Shown here piece after piece: positions 32,680 to 45,565 of a DNA stretch of 64,000 nt (position 1 is its first letter; every line of letters begins with the position of its first letter). Where the stretch lies: positions 9,238,001-9,302,000 of the forward strand of contig JAZGTN010000009.1 in assembly GCA_037783415.1 (NCBI GenBank), read 5' to 3'. Made by a program: the position numbers and the translations under genes. This stretch comes from Leptasterias polaris. Taxonomy: Eukaryota; Echinodermata; Asteroidea; Forcipulatida; Asteriidae. Below the pieces are notes generated by a model. The model made no database searches. It had not been told where the DNA came from and saw only the letters and a list, made by a program, of their open reading frames with translations.

Positions 32680-33310
32680 TACAAAATATATTTATTTAGT
32701 GCCAATACACTAGTATGATGGTCATTGCGCATGAGTATTACCCTCTGACCTTCGGTCAGTTGTTTCATTCCTAAAACCGTCACAACTTTCTGAGGATATG
32801 ACTCTCTTGTGGACTGAAGTTCACTCGAATCGATTGTTACTATGTGACAACTGCAGATGATTTGTCCCTAGTATAGAGGCGTATCAAAGTAAATGGAACA
32901 CAAGAATAATCTGTGCCAGGGCAGGTACCGGTACCCATTTACTCCTGGGTGGAGAGAAGTGCATTAAGGTAAATGAAACACAAGAATAATTTGTGCCAGG
33001 GCAGGTATCGGTACCCATTTACTCCTGGGTGGAGAGAAGTGCATTAAGGTTAATCAAACACAAGAATAATTCTGTGCCAGGGCAGGTACCAGTACCCATT
33101 TACTCCTGGTTGGAGAGAAGTGCATTAAGGTTAACCAAACACAAGAATGATCTGTGCCATGGTATAGATAGCCCGTTTACTCCCGGGTGAAGAGAAGCAA
33201 ATTTAGCCAAGAGTCTTGCGCTAGGACACAATAATGCCTAGACTTGGATTTGAACCCAGTTCTCCGATTAAATCACCATTAGAACATGTGCCCAGCACAC
33301 GACCACTATG
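32680..33310 (-). mobile_element. SINE family A copy with internal tandem triplication
   Basis: The SINE head (B-box relic TGGGTTCAAATCCAAGTC on the minus strand) and the tail near 32680-32770 are present. The middle segment (AATCTGTGCCAGGGCAGG, then CCCATTTACTCCTGGGTGGA) appears three times in a row at about 32894-33135, with an unexpanded fourth relative at 33160. The unit is about 80 bp. Confidence 0.8.
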
Positions 33311-36300
33311 AATTAACTTGATGATTTTTAAAACATACGAATCATAAATTTTAAAGTCTTATCAAATATACACATTTGTCATCATCATAAACCAAGCTGG
33401 GAGGGGGGGGGGGGGGGCTCTTTTGATTTTTCTAAACAAATTTAAAATGTTTCTTTCCATCCATCTTTTTCTTTGTTAAAGATTTCACGACTTTTCCTTT
33501 CCAAGGTCCAATCTCGTTTTACGTTCAAGTACTCTACAAAAATGGGGATAAGGACCGTCTCCTTATTGATGGGGTGGGTGTGGATTTCTAAGAGTGAATG
33601 AAATCATTACATTATACCATGTTCGCAAAAAATAAAATAAAAAAATGGATAACAAAATAAAATAAAATGAAATAAAATGATGGCAAACTTAATCCCCCCA
33701 TTCAGAATCTATCTCCCACCTTCCTCCCAATGCCCTTCCCGGTCAATATAAGTTTCCGGTCAGTATTTAGTTTCACCAGATAAATTCCTTCCAGAGGATT
33801 TGCCATTTCCGTTGATCGTATCAAGATCTAGAAAGTACATTGTCCTTAGAAATAAATAGCAATTCTGAAGATGTTGATTGTTTTATTATAAAAAGATAGT
33901 AACGTAAATGCATTTCGCAAAGACTCAAAAGGGAATGGGCATCTTTGTTTTTTGGGGAAAACCCCCCAAATGTTTCCCTGCATCTAGTTTTTTTTTTTTA
34001 TTGTACAAAAGCAAAATTATATTAAACACTGATTATTTTACTGCATTTGGTAATCAAGTTTTGATGAAAAGATTGTTAACAACAAAGTTAATGTTTTTGT
34101 AAATGTTTTGTTTGTTTGCAGTTATACAGTAGTGCCCATGGATAGTTGTTCTCTGCTCAACACCATACAGTCTAGTACTAGTACATGGAATTACAGTGCT
34201 ATAATAAATACAAAGGTGTCAATTATGTTCACAGAAATTGTGTTGTAGTTTAACAATTCAGAATTTGACCACAACGCTTTCTGTGAGCCGGCAGTCAATG
34301 TCTCGATGAATGTTTCCATAAACCAGAAATTGCTGCATTCACTTAGATTCTAGGAACTTTGATTTAAATGGGCAAACTGCAAATTCGTACATTTCCCAAT
34401 ATTCTTTACACCAAGTGACTTATATGCGTGCCCAGCATATTGTCTAGGATATACCTGAGCTTTTTTTCTTTGTTTAATTAAATATAGACGGCTCCACTCA
34501 GAGGGTTAGATCTTGGTAGGTCATGTGATGTTGATTTGCTCAGTAGGCATACATGAATGCAAAAGGTTTTCTGATCTGGAAAAAAAAATCTCAGAGACCT
34601 GACCCCCCGTTTTTAGATAATGGAATGGTCCAGTCTAGGATATCAACGAACATGACTCTCCCAGGTCATTACACGTTGGAGAAATGGCTTAATTAGTACA
34701 TTGGAGGATCTAATTATTGGTTCCGCCACGCCCTTGATGGTTGTTACGAAGTCTTTTGATAGCCGTGGTCAGTTCATCGATGGTTCACATACAAAGAAGT
34801 CGAGGTACTAAGTTTAGTCTATTTAGCCATGGTTCTTGAGGGTCAGTTCGAAGGTCAGTTCATTTTGAATAATGTCATGGGTCATGAAGTTTCTTTTGAA
34901 AGCGCGCAAAGGCTGCTGGGCTTCAGCGCGGAATGTGAAATTGGGGCGAGGCACATTGATATGCTTTTTTGGCTACAAGGAAGTAGGGTGACTGTTTGCC
35001 GGTGCTGATGAATTGAATTTTCAGGCGAGTTTACACCGAAGTCAAGTTTCAGCTATTTTGGTTTTGATTTTGTTTTGCCTTTGAGCAAATGATAAAATGT
35101 AAGAGCTGAGAAGAGAAGGGAAAGCCACCCTTATACTTCGACGAGACAAGTCTCGATTTACTTTAAAGAGGGAACACCCATAATTGACTGTGAGTATTAA
35201 CGTTTAATATAAAGAAGTGTGGAAACTGTAGTTGACATACCAGTATCTGTGAGATACTTTACGGCATGGTTTAAGTTCACTTTAATTGGAAAGAAGTAGA
35301 GAGGAAGTGGATATTTGTGACAAATTTGGTCACGCCATGATAAGTATGCTTAGGCCCTGTTTAGTACCTTGTAATTATCTGCATTTTATCGTGTGTCAAG
35401 AAGACAGGAATTTGCTTATCAAGTGTGGTTAGACTTACTAACGGAAGTTTTGTGTTTTAGAAATTGTTGGAATTTGTGTTAACCGGAGTTTGATTCTCCG
35501 TGAAATGCAACATAAGAGTATTGAGTATTTAAGTACATTATTGGAAGAGGTGTATATACAGTTCATTTTGTTGGAATTTGATAGTGATCGATTCATGGAA
35601 GAAACGTTTCCTTTATTATGGGCAGATTTTGTGAATGTGATTGTATTTGATGATTGGTAACTATTGTTTGTAGTTTGACGTATGGGACACCGGACACCCG
35701 GATTGGACCCAACGGGACCTGATTTCCTTCTTCGTGAGTTCCGATGATGGGGACGGCGAATTAGCGAGGAACTGGAGAAGTCGACGGATATACGACTGCC
35801 AGTAGAGCCGTCGTAAGACGTGCATGCTATATCGGGTGGGAGAATTTTAAAGGGGTTAAGTTTAGCCCGCACACCAGACGTCTGTGGACGAGTGCCAGCA
35901 TAAAACATAAAGGAGACAGCCAGTGAGGAATCTTAAAGATGACTTTTTGGGGGGCAAGATAGCCCATGAGGAATTGTAGCGTGTAACTTTTGGGAGCAAA
36001 CATAGTGATTTGAACATCGATGCAGTGAAAGTTTAATTGATAAGTGCACTAGTGAGATTTCATTGATTATTACCAGCGTATAGATTTGTAATTGTGTATT
36101 TTCGAACACTTTGATACGTGGTACCACTTTTGATGTAGATAATTAATTGAATAGTAATTGTGAGTGTTTCTGTGAAACACTAATAACAACATTCTCAGTT
36201 CAGTAGAAAACGATTGTTCGTTTGTTTTATTCAACGACTGCATTTGTGACCCCGCCCCACTCCTTCATTTCATAAATTCTCGGAATATTATAACAATGGT

Positions 36301-38399
36301 ATTAAAGTTCCACGTGTTTACAATTGATCGCAGATCTTAATGTTTTCAGCGCATGTCATAGTCGATAGGAACAAAGTTCCTTGAAGTCATACAAAAAGGC
36401 ATTTGCCATAAAAAGTATCGCATTCATAGTGTCTGCATTTCTGATATATATGGACAATAAAAACACTAATGACGTCAAGAAATTAACTTGTGCCATTAAC
36501 ACAACATGCAGTTGAAAGTGGTCCCAAATTTGGTATCTGACCAATAGAAAGAATGCATTCTTATCACGTCACAACATGTCTGACTACGACATGCCTACGT
36601 TTAGAATGTGCAGAGACCTTTTCCTTGATAAATCTTGTTTGCATTTTATAAAAAGCAAACCTCTGAAATCGTGAATTTAAAGGAAAAACACAGTAATATT
36701 TGCAACCTCTGAACGCAATCAATCACAGGAAGAAAAAAGAAAAAATCATAATAGTGAATTGTATCCGGCGGCCCGAGGCAGCGAAATGGATGATCGTTGT
36801 TTACAGAGCATCGGTCAATCCGTTTGTCATTGATAATTGAATTTAATTAAAAGTATAGTTGTCATGTGGACTGTAATACATTGGGTCCAACAGGACGGAC
36901 ACGTTTTCCCGCTCATTCATAACTCACATATATAGAGACCCCTCTTTTTTTGGATTTGTTAGAAGTTATGAAAAGGAGGCTCTGCAGTTTAGAGATGCAC
37001 ACACTTACATCCGGTTTGTTCAAACCATATCACTTCCTGCATTTTTGTGTGGCCAGCAGTTCGTGTCTTCAACGCTTTTACAGCTTTCCGTTCTCTGGAT
37101 GATCTTGACGGGGTGGCCCATGAGCATTCACTTATCGCTTCTCTCAATTTAAAATTATTTCACCTTTTAAGGGAAGATATATTCCATTTGATGATGTTTG
37201 AACAGTTTTATTTGTTTAGTCATATGAGATGGAATTTCTACAAATAACAGATTAATGATTTGCTATTTAAGTAAATGCGGATTAAAGAGTTATCCCCCAT
37301 ACCCAAGACTTAACTTTGGTCCAACACACTAAGCTTCTAATCCAAACCTATAGTATATGAATATTACATGGTTTTGAGAATGGGCAGTCAATATTAGCAC
37401 CCACGAGGTACTTTCAGTTGACAAGCTTGGTCCCGAAGCAAAGCCGAGGGAAATGGTTTGTCAACTTCCACTACCGAGGTAGGTTGATATCGAGTGCCCA
37501 TCCGAAATAAACCATGTTATATTATTTGTTTGACTCTAACTCATACTTTTCTAGTTCAGCATCATTGAGCTCAGGAATACGCCGATCGACATTACGTGTG
37601 CCACCATCTGATCATGTAAGTATGTAGCAGAAATGTTAGCACATTTTTACACCTGTGCGACAGTCCGACAATTGCTTCGTAAAGCGCAGGCGTAGTAGAC
37701 TATTACACGAGCGGGAGTCTGCTAAGCATTTGTATTTATCCTTGTGCGCAAGTGTTGCCCCCATGTGATATTCTACCACGCATGCGTATTTAACCTGTGC
37801 CTGAATACTCGCGCGCGGTTTGTAAACAGCAAAAGTAGCATTATAGCATGTGGTGGCCGCAATGAACCAAATCGTCTCTCGATCATGACTAACTGACTAA
37901 CTATGTTGACTGTATATAGCCCAACCATATCACTCATGTTATAGCCTACTGTAATTGTTATCTTGAAACCCTCACCTTGATTAAATCTATCTCATTTCCC
38001 AACCCTCATTGGGCTTAATCCACTGGGTTTGGGCATACGATAATATACTCCTATTTTGGATTGGGGTATGGGGTAGCGAATTATTTACCCCTTTCTCAAG
38101 AATTCACCATCATCAGTGTGAGAACAATGAAGATATACAGACGATTGGCACTCATCACTCACCTAAATTACAATACAGTGACTATTACTCAACATTAAGT
38201 TAAGCCACTACTTTTTAGCAAAAACTAAAATAACAGTTCCCTTGCCCTTTATCTAATATCAGTGTACTTCAACTTGATCTTCACACGCAGGGCTGATTTT
38301 GAACACCTTTTCAGAATTAGATAAATAAATACTATTATTAATATAAATGTAGACATAGGCCATATTACTATTGTGTGAAAAGTTTATTTCGAAAAGTGG
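33311..38399. other. Intergenic, no gene called; unexplained segment 35100-36250
   Basis: Most of this is AT-rich with nothing recognisable. The stretch 35100-36250 differs: it is purine-biased on the plus strand, has GC-rich parts (35690-35900), and holds the longest open frame of the window on the minus strand (35438-35908, 156 codons, Ser/Asn/Arg-rich, no known domain). It could be an untranslated exon, an LTR or a decayed element. Confidence 0.4.
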
Positions 38400-38640
38400 T
38401 AGCGTTCTTCAGATACCACCGAATATCTGGAGCGGTTTTGTCCACGCAGGAAGAATAATCCGCCATTGGAATTCACAATCTGAAAAACGTTTCTGACAGA
38501 AACGTTTCTCAGATTCAAAATTTGGGGGATAAAAACTGAATAACATGTTTCTCAAAACGCTTTATGCTATCAAAAGCTGTTGTAATTCTTACCAAGTAAT
38601 TTTTGTTGACATTGATTTTAAAGAGTAATTGCCAAAATGT
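38400..38640. mobile_element. MITE family D-related fragment
   Basis: AACGTTTCTGACAGAAACGTTTC is a small internal palindrome. CTTACCAAGTAATTTTTGT and AGAGTAATTGCCAAAATGT resemble the right half of a family related to D. Confidence 0.55.
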
Positions 38641-40185
38641 ATACGTTCACTTAAAAAAAAATAAGATGAAAAAAAAAAAACACACACAAAAACTTGCACA
38701 CACGAAGAAGCCCCCAAACAGCAAAGTTATAATGTCAACATCAACCCCCTTCCCATTCTGAAGGTTTTCGATCCATGTTTACGTCAGCACCGTTCAGAGA
38801 CACACTGGTCAGTGACAGGCCCTCGAGGGTTTGTTCCTTTTACGTTTGTTTTTGGTACGGCTTTGCAGCGTAGGTGAACAATCTCTTACCTAAAAAGTGA
38901 TTTAAACCGTGGACACTTGATGGCAAGATAATCAATTTTAATCCTGCACGAAACATGAGGATAATCCCCCCCGTCTGACAGGGGATTACAACCATAATCA
39001 ATAAGTGGATGATAATAATATATGTGAATCATCTTGTTATAGAGATGGTAATAGTTGTAAGCATCATGCGAAATTATTTCATCTGAAGTGCCCACGTTAT
39101 CTACAAATCAATAAAAGTATTTCGACAAATTTAAATCTTCAAAGCTTACGGAGATTCAAATATCCGTGGTGTCTGTTTGTGTAAGTTGCGGCCAGAGAAA
39201 CGGTTGTCATCCGCGCTGTCACCTCGCTACTAAACGTGGGTGGATTCGAAATTGTTGATGAAACTACCGTGATTTTGTTTCCTTTTTTTTTTTTTTTTTA
39301 ACAAGTAGATATTGTATTATGCTGAATCTTTCACAAGTGACGCTCATTGTATCTTTCTTGATGATTTTGTGTATAATTCAGCTTCACGTTAATAAAAAAA
39401 ACAATCTCTGGCCCTATCGTGAATGAGAAAAAGTTTGTGTTACAGGCGATAGTAACACAGATCCACACAGTTCTGTGTTGCAACACTCTGTGGACATCTT
39501 GCTGTACACTTCATATTCTTCAACACTGTAAAAACAAAACAAAAAACAACAACAACAATAGCAACAATAACAACAGCAACATTGTGTGAGACTGTGAGCG
39601 TGTGTTTAAGTCCACATAGTGTTTTAAGTCCATACACTGTGTAGACCTCTTGTCTTCAGAGGTCCACAATGTGTATATAACACGACACCACTCCCAATTC
39701 ATCTATACAGACTGTTCATATCACTTGCAACATTATGTTTTTGCTTCCAAATTTATCTCTAGGCGTAAATGCATCGTTTTTGATAGAGTTTCTTCGTTCA
39801 CCCCAAGTCTATCAAAAATCCGTCAGCATTAGAAGAAGCATGGTAAGCCACACATTGAGAATAATAACAATGTCTGACAACGATGAGAGCTATAGGAGCG
39901 TATAATCTCTTGGGTCCTGAACATGCTTTCAGACGTTGATTTAAAATAAAACAACTTTCAATTTTCCCGTTTGGCTTTTAGTGATATGTATCAAATTGCA
40001 CGCCATGATGGATACAATCATTAATGTGTTCTGAAGTGATCAAAATGGTACATCATTCTATAGGATTGAACGGCAATAGAGGAGTGTGTGCCGACCCGGT
40101 TTCTCCTATTTAGATGTTTGAGCGTGCAACCAGGCTTTTTGCTTCTTATTACACATACACTCTTGCTTTGTTGAAAAGTAAAACG
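38641..40185. other. Intergenic, no gene seen
   Basis: A-rich and T-rich runs and a CAACAACAA stretch (39540-39580) lie between partly inverted words (CACAGTTCTGTG; GTCCACA). No exon is supported. Confidence 0.5.
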
Positions 40186-40345
40186 ACGAGCCATTCCAAC
40201 AGCTTTATTCCACGAACTGCGTCTCTTTGGAACTCCTTGCTTGGTGCATGTTTCCCTTACATCCTACAATCTAGACTACTTTAAGAGGACTATACATTTC
40301 TACCTTCAGCTCCACTGAGTTATTTTCATCGGAGATAATTTCTTC
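40186..40345 (+). mobile_element. Non-LTR retrotransposon fragment
   Basis: The plus strand reads SHSNSFIPRTASLWNSLLGA, then a broken continuation ending near YLQLH-like codons. It matches the segment at 55138-55300 and is the tail of a reverse-transcriptase ORF. Confidence 0.75.
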
Positions 40346-40624
40346 GTGTAGCCCTTTACCAAGAGTGCGTACCAGCCTTGTTTCGGGTGAATACATTACA
40401 GTTTACTGTCCTACGGTTCTCCGTTTTTATAAACCAGCAATGTTAAATCAGAACATAATTAAAAAACTTATCGAACAAAAAAAAGTGTATTATTATTTTT
40501 AAAAGAAGAAGCAGAGAAAACAGAAAACATGCACTTCAGGTGCTTATTGCACCAAAAATAAGATCAATCAAATATAATGTGTAGGCCCGATTCCCTATAA
40601 ATATAACTAATTCAAAGTGTAGGC

Positions 40625-40802
40625 CTATAGACCTTAGGCATATGACGTCATTTGAGTAGGGCGCCCTCACCTAGAGGTCAAAAGGAAGATGCTCATTGGC
40701 CAGTCTTGTGCGCCGCGCGTACAAATCAGCGCGTTTCCATTGTTTCATCATCAGTTTACCTCTAAGATGGCGGCTTGGTGACGTCAATGCATAAGGTCTA
40801 TT
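40625..40802. mobile_element. MITE with ATAGACCTTA ends
   Basis: ATAGACCTTAGGCATATGACGTCA on the left is mirrored by TGACGTCAATGCATAAGGTCTAT on the right. CCTAGAGGTCA and ACCTCTAAG also face each other inside. It contains AAGATGGCGGC near the right end. About 178 bp, noncoding. Confidence 0.88.
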
Positions 40803-42439
40803 ACGTGATTATTCCCGTGATTTGTGGAGACAGATTTCACGTTTTGAATACTGTTAAAGTTTAGCAAAAAACAGGATCTTGAAGACTCGACAAGCACCAT
40901 TGCCTCCATTGAAATACAAGCCCATCAGGAACTTTCTCAAAATTTCTTGACAAAATATAAACCCGTTTTTGTTAAACAAATAAAAACCTCTTAATTGATT
41001 AACATGCTGGTTTATAACGGTGCTGTTTGTTGCAAATTAGTAAACATAAATTACTTCATTCTCCCGAAAAATATCAAAAAGTACGATGTAAAAAGTACTC
41101 TTAAGACAATCTCCTTTAAAATACAAACTTTGCAGAAGATTTTTACTTTTTCAAAGCTCCTAAATGAATGTTACAACAGTCACGTCAGGAAAAAATAAAC
41201 CAAATCGTGGGCCGTCTTTTTTTGTCCTCCCCACGTGGGCACGATTGTTTGTTGTTCCATGCACGCAGCATTGAAACCGTCACGTGCAGATTATTCCATC
41301 AGCCGCTTCAGTAAACAGTTGATGCGGGCCGTTGATAGATGGTCAACTGGTGGAAGTGATGTAAGCTCCGCCGAACGGACAGCTAGATCCTGCCGTCGAG
41401 AATGTTTAAGTTGACAGCATCACTCTCTCTGTCTCCCTATACCAAAGAGATTATCTGGATAAGCTCAACATATCAAACAAAAGCCATCTAAATATATAAT
41501 GCACGCATATTTATCTGTATGAAAAATATCACTGTACACCCGGGATAGTCAAAACCTGTACGGTCGATTTCATTGTGAAAGTTGATTTTGTTTTATGAAG
41601 AGCCAACTGTCCTGAAAAAACATATATATATATATTATTCTGATTGAATCACATTGGCAAGCAGCCCCGTAACTGGGATAAACTTTTAGTGGAACAGAAA
41701 GGGGTCCACAATTTTTGTTTTCTCTCTACCGGGGGGGGGGGGGGGGGGGGGCACCTTCTGACCAAGTTTCTAGTTGCCCTTTTCTTAAATATAAACCCCT
41801 TTTCACTGCTCGTTTTAGAGGACATTTACTATTTTTCTTAAAGATAATCTCGCGTTAGTTCAAAAACAAATACATTGTCTTGCGTGTAATGGAAAAGAAT
41901 CGAAATTGTCACATTTTAAACGTGTAAATTGTAACAATTTATTATGGCAATCCTAAAATTCGAGATTTCAAATGGGGTGGGGGAGGGGGGACATCTGGGA
42001 AACAGACAACAAGGGGGGCACGTGTCTTCCCTCCTGAGCATGCCCCTCTTAGTCGGTGGTTGACTTAAATTTGAACATTGAAAGATTGCAATAAAAAACA
42101 CATAAATGCCACTGCTGCATCCTGCCTTTGAATACTTGATTTACCTCTTTAAATAACGACCCATAAACTGTGACCCCGATTCGAATAAATAAACAGGATG
42201 AATGGGAAGGGAAGGCGGTTATACACACATACAGAGCAACCATACCGACTATCTGTGAGGCAGCTTCAAAGATATCCCAAACCATGTGGCCGATTATCGT
42301 TAATCACAACTGAATGTAGCCAAACTCTGTACCTAATGGTAGACTGCGCTGCAACAGGTAAATAACAAAATTGTTGCTTTTGTTAATTAAAATAAACATA
42401 TATTTGACTAGCTCTTTTCTAAAAGGCTAAATATATAGT
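40803..42439. other. Intergenic, no gene seen
   Basis: Holds a run of about 20 G near 41731-41752, where assembly errors are likely. No exon or element is recognised. Confidence 0.5.
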
Positions 42440-42890
42440 TGAGACTTCATGTAGGTCCTTGCTACGTGTAGGTTCAGGCCTCATAGGCCCTGGTACTATA
42501 GGTCTGTGCTTCAACAAGGTCTGGTCTCTGTATGTCCGGGCTACTTGTAGGTCCTGAATGCATGTAAGTCCGGGCTACTTGTTAGTCCGGGCTTCAAGTA
42601 GGTCCGGGCTTCATGATCATATAGGTAGGTCCGGGCTACCTAGGTGTGTGCTTTATGAAGGTCCAGTCTATGTAAGTCCGGGCTACGTGTAGGTCCTGGC
42701 TACATGTAGTTCCGGGCTACATGCTATTAGTCAGGGCTTCAAGTAGATCCAGGCTTCACGTAAGTCCGGGCTTCATGTTGGTAGGTCAGCGCTACATCTA
42801 GGTCTGTGTTTCATGAAGGTCCGGGCTACGTGTAGATCTTGGCTACAAAGGTCAGGGCTACATGCAGGACCGTGTTACATCTAGGTACGG
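42440..42890. repeat. Degenerate tandem repeat, about 20-bp unit
   Basis: Many variants of GTAGGTCCGGGCTACAT, GTCCTGGCT, GTCCGGGCTTCATG and GTCTGTGCTTCA follow each other with irregular spacing, about 20 copies. No single clean period remains, so the array is old. Confidence 0.85.
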
Positions 42891-45029
42891 ACTGCTAGGG
42901 CCCACGTACAGTTCCTTCTCCAACTTCGATCAATTTAGACTTTGTCCACGACGCAGCCATTTTGTTTCCCTTGCATATACACAAATTGGTATACCCAACC
43001 GAGTGTGGTATCTCGGCAGTCCATCCGCATTGACTGACGAGTGCCACAGCCCACCGATGGTATCTGGGGTTATGCGACCTTGTACTGCGTTTACTATACA
43101 GATTATTAAGGGTTTTAACATTCCCGTTATTAACGTGCAAAAGATTACATCTCGATCGTAAACTGCTTCATTGCCTCCCTATTATTGTTGTCCGTAGCTA
43201 AATGGGCTGGGCGAGCGGTTCTACTGCTAGGACACAAGCAGGTTCCAAATGTGATGTCGCTAATTTTATCTTGAAGTCAGTTTTGAAAGCGATTATTAGT
43301 CTAGTGTGAGGGCCATTTCATTGTACACTCTATAAGTGAGGGCTGGTAATAACAATAGTCATGACACAAGTGATTTATTTCATTATTTTCTCCAAGGTGA
43401 AAACTCAAAACAAACGTCTAGTTGTACCTATGCTGCTAGATTGATTGCTGATTCAATGAATGTATATTCTCTTATTCATCTCAAAGCGCATTGAGACTTC
43501 TCTGTGAATGTAATAATCGCTACATTAGAATAGTTCATTATTATTATTATTGATAAACACAATTGTATCCCTCAAAGTGAAGTTGAATTGCGGTTTCAAC
43601 TGACGAGGCAAAATCGCTTCAAATACGAAAGAATGAAAGTGAAATAGGCTGCGTTTTTGATGAAAATGACCGGGGAAAACTGATACATCCACATGTGTTC
43701 AAAGTGACAGGCGAAACAAATAGCTGACCCAATAGGTTCTTTGGGTACTAAAAGTGACCATAATACTCCAACCTCAGGTCTGCGTAGATGAGACTATACC
43801 CAAGTTTAGGGAAAGGCTATGCAAACCAGGTAGGGAATGAAAACACAATCTGCGAGTAAAGCGTCGGGTCTGAAGCAGAATTTGAACCGGGGTAAATATA
43901 AATGTATTGCAGGAAAAAATATCACCAAGTCAACCCAAGTAGATAGGAAAAAATAGATAACTAAATACATAAAAGATTTTAAAAAATAAATAAATAAAAA
44001 TAAAATATTAGAATATATTTCATGTCTGGCAGCTAGCAGTATTTTGTTTTTTGTTTTGTGTGCTGTTGTCGTTGTTCTTGTTGTTATTATTATTTTTTTT
44101 TTACAAAGTTAATGACCCCCGTATTTGGAAACAATGCCAGTAAGGAGATACTTAACAGCTGAACAGGCTGAAAGAAACTTCTCAGACAAGTAAACTTGTT
44201 CATGCGTAGTGATATGAGGATAGACTGTAAACAAATTAAATATAGTTATTAACTAATTAGTGATCCTGTGGGTGAAGTTAGGGCTGCTGACCAGCTTTAA
44301 AATGTAAAGTGCATTGGTGAATCTGTGATTTTTAATGTGCGTTTTATTGGCGTTTTATTGCTCTTATCTTTCACTGAACACGAACATGGTAATTTATAAA
44401 AAGAAAACGAGTCATACAAGCCACCTAAAAAATATATATATATAAACACATATTTCAGCTGGCTTATGCTAAATTCAGAAGGTGTAAATGGGTCATAAAC
44501 CCCATTGCAAGATGTAAGTTAGCACAGTGACACTTTAATTGTCTTCAAATTGAATAAGTATGACGTTAAATACAGCAGCAATTCGCAAGCTCGCGTAGCC
44601 AGGGCGCAAACATCTGCTGAATTTGTTGGGGCAGGTGTCACGTTTATTTAATAACACGTGAAAAGTGACGCTCATGACGCTACAATATGACGTTGATTTT
44701 GATGTTTCTTTCTAACGATTGGTATTTCGTTCTAAGAAAAAAAAATCATCATCGTTCGACGATGGATATAAGAGAAAAAAACCTTTTGATTGGTTTATTG
44801 GGTGTCATTTAAATGTAACTACGCTGTTATTTTAAAGCTTGACTCTTCTCCAATATACAATCAGGAAGAAAGCATGGCTGCAAAAGTTGTATATTTAATA
44901 ACTTTTGGACCTGATACTTTATGTGCATTTTCAATTTGCAATGAATATTAAACGGAGCCCCATAAGGGACAGGTAAATAAAAAATTGAACTGGTACCGTA
45001 AAAGAAGAAGAGGAAGACAACAAAATGTA
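42891..45029. other. Intergenic; SINE and LINE remnants
   Basis: CATCTCAAAGCGCATTGAGA then a (TTA)n tail (43480-43552) is a retroelement 3' end. A weak relative of SINE family C (minus) is at about 43770-43900, with GAATTTGAACCGGGGT as its decayed B box. TGGGCGAGCGGTTCTACTG at 43206 may be another SINE A box. No gene is seen. Confidence 0.5.
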
Positions 45030-45565
45030 GACAACACACATATTGTTAATTTGTCTCCTCTTGATTCACTAAAGAAACGTAGACAGAGTCTGGATCTGAC
45101 TTTTCTTTTCAAATGTGTGAACTCTTACTTTACCAGTAATCTGTTTTCCCTTTTTCCCCTGAAGATTCCCCGCCCCAACCTTCGGCATCCTGACCTGTTT
45201 TACGTTCCAAACAATAAAGTCAATGCCACTAAAAACGGTTTTATTCATCGTTTGTCCTCTAATTACAACAGAATTACCCATTCAAATCCCAGTATTGACA
45301 TTTTCCACCTCACCCTTCCTGCCTTCAAACATAAAATCAATGAAATCTTGTGATTTTTTTTATCTGAAAGGGGAGGTCGGGTCCAGAGTGTAACTTATGT
45401 TTTAACTTTTTATTTATTTTTTTTTATGTAAGAACTGTTCACCATTTTAATCTCTGTCTTGTTTTGTTTGTTTAAATAATTTTATTGTGCTATTTTATGT
45501 AATTTAATGTTTTTATCCATCCTGTTATTGGCGCTTGCGCTGTTGGATGTGGCTGAAATAAAATA
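45030..45565 (+). mobile_element. Non-LTR retrotransposon 3' fragment with tail
   Basis: An open frame ending at 45351 reads SLKKRRQSLDLTFLFKCVN, PRPNLRHPDLFYVP, NGFIHRLSSNYNRI and DIFHLTLPAFKHKINEIL, the usual C-terminus of a jockey-like reverse-transcriptase ORF. The 3' UTR ends GGCGCTTGCGCTGTTGGATG, GAAATAAAATAAAAG, then an A-rich tail. The frame is uninterrupted here, so it is younger than the other fragments, but the rest of the element is absent. Confidence 0.85.

Noticed and set aside
45030..45353. Intact reverse-transcriptase gene
   Set aside because: Only the last hundred or so residues are present; the catalytic core and the rest of the element are missing.
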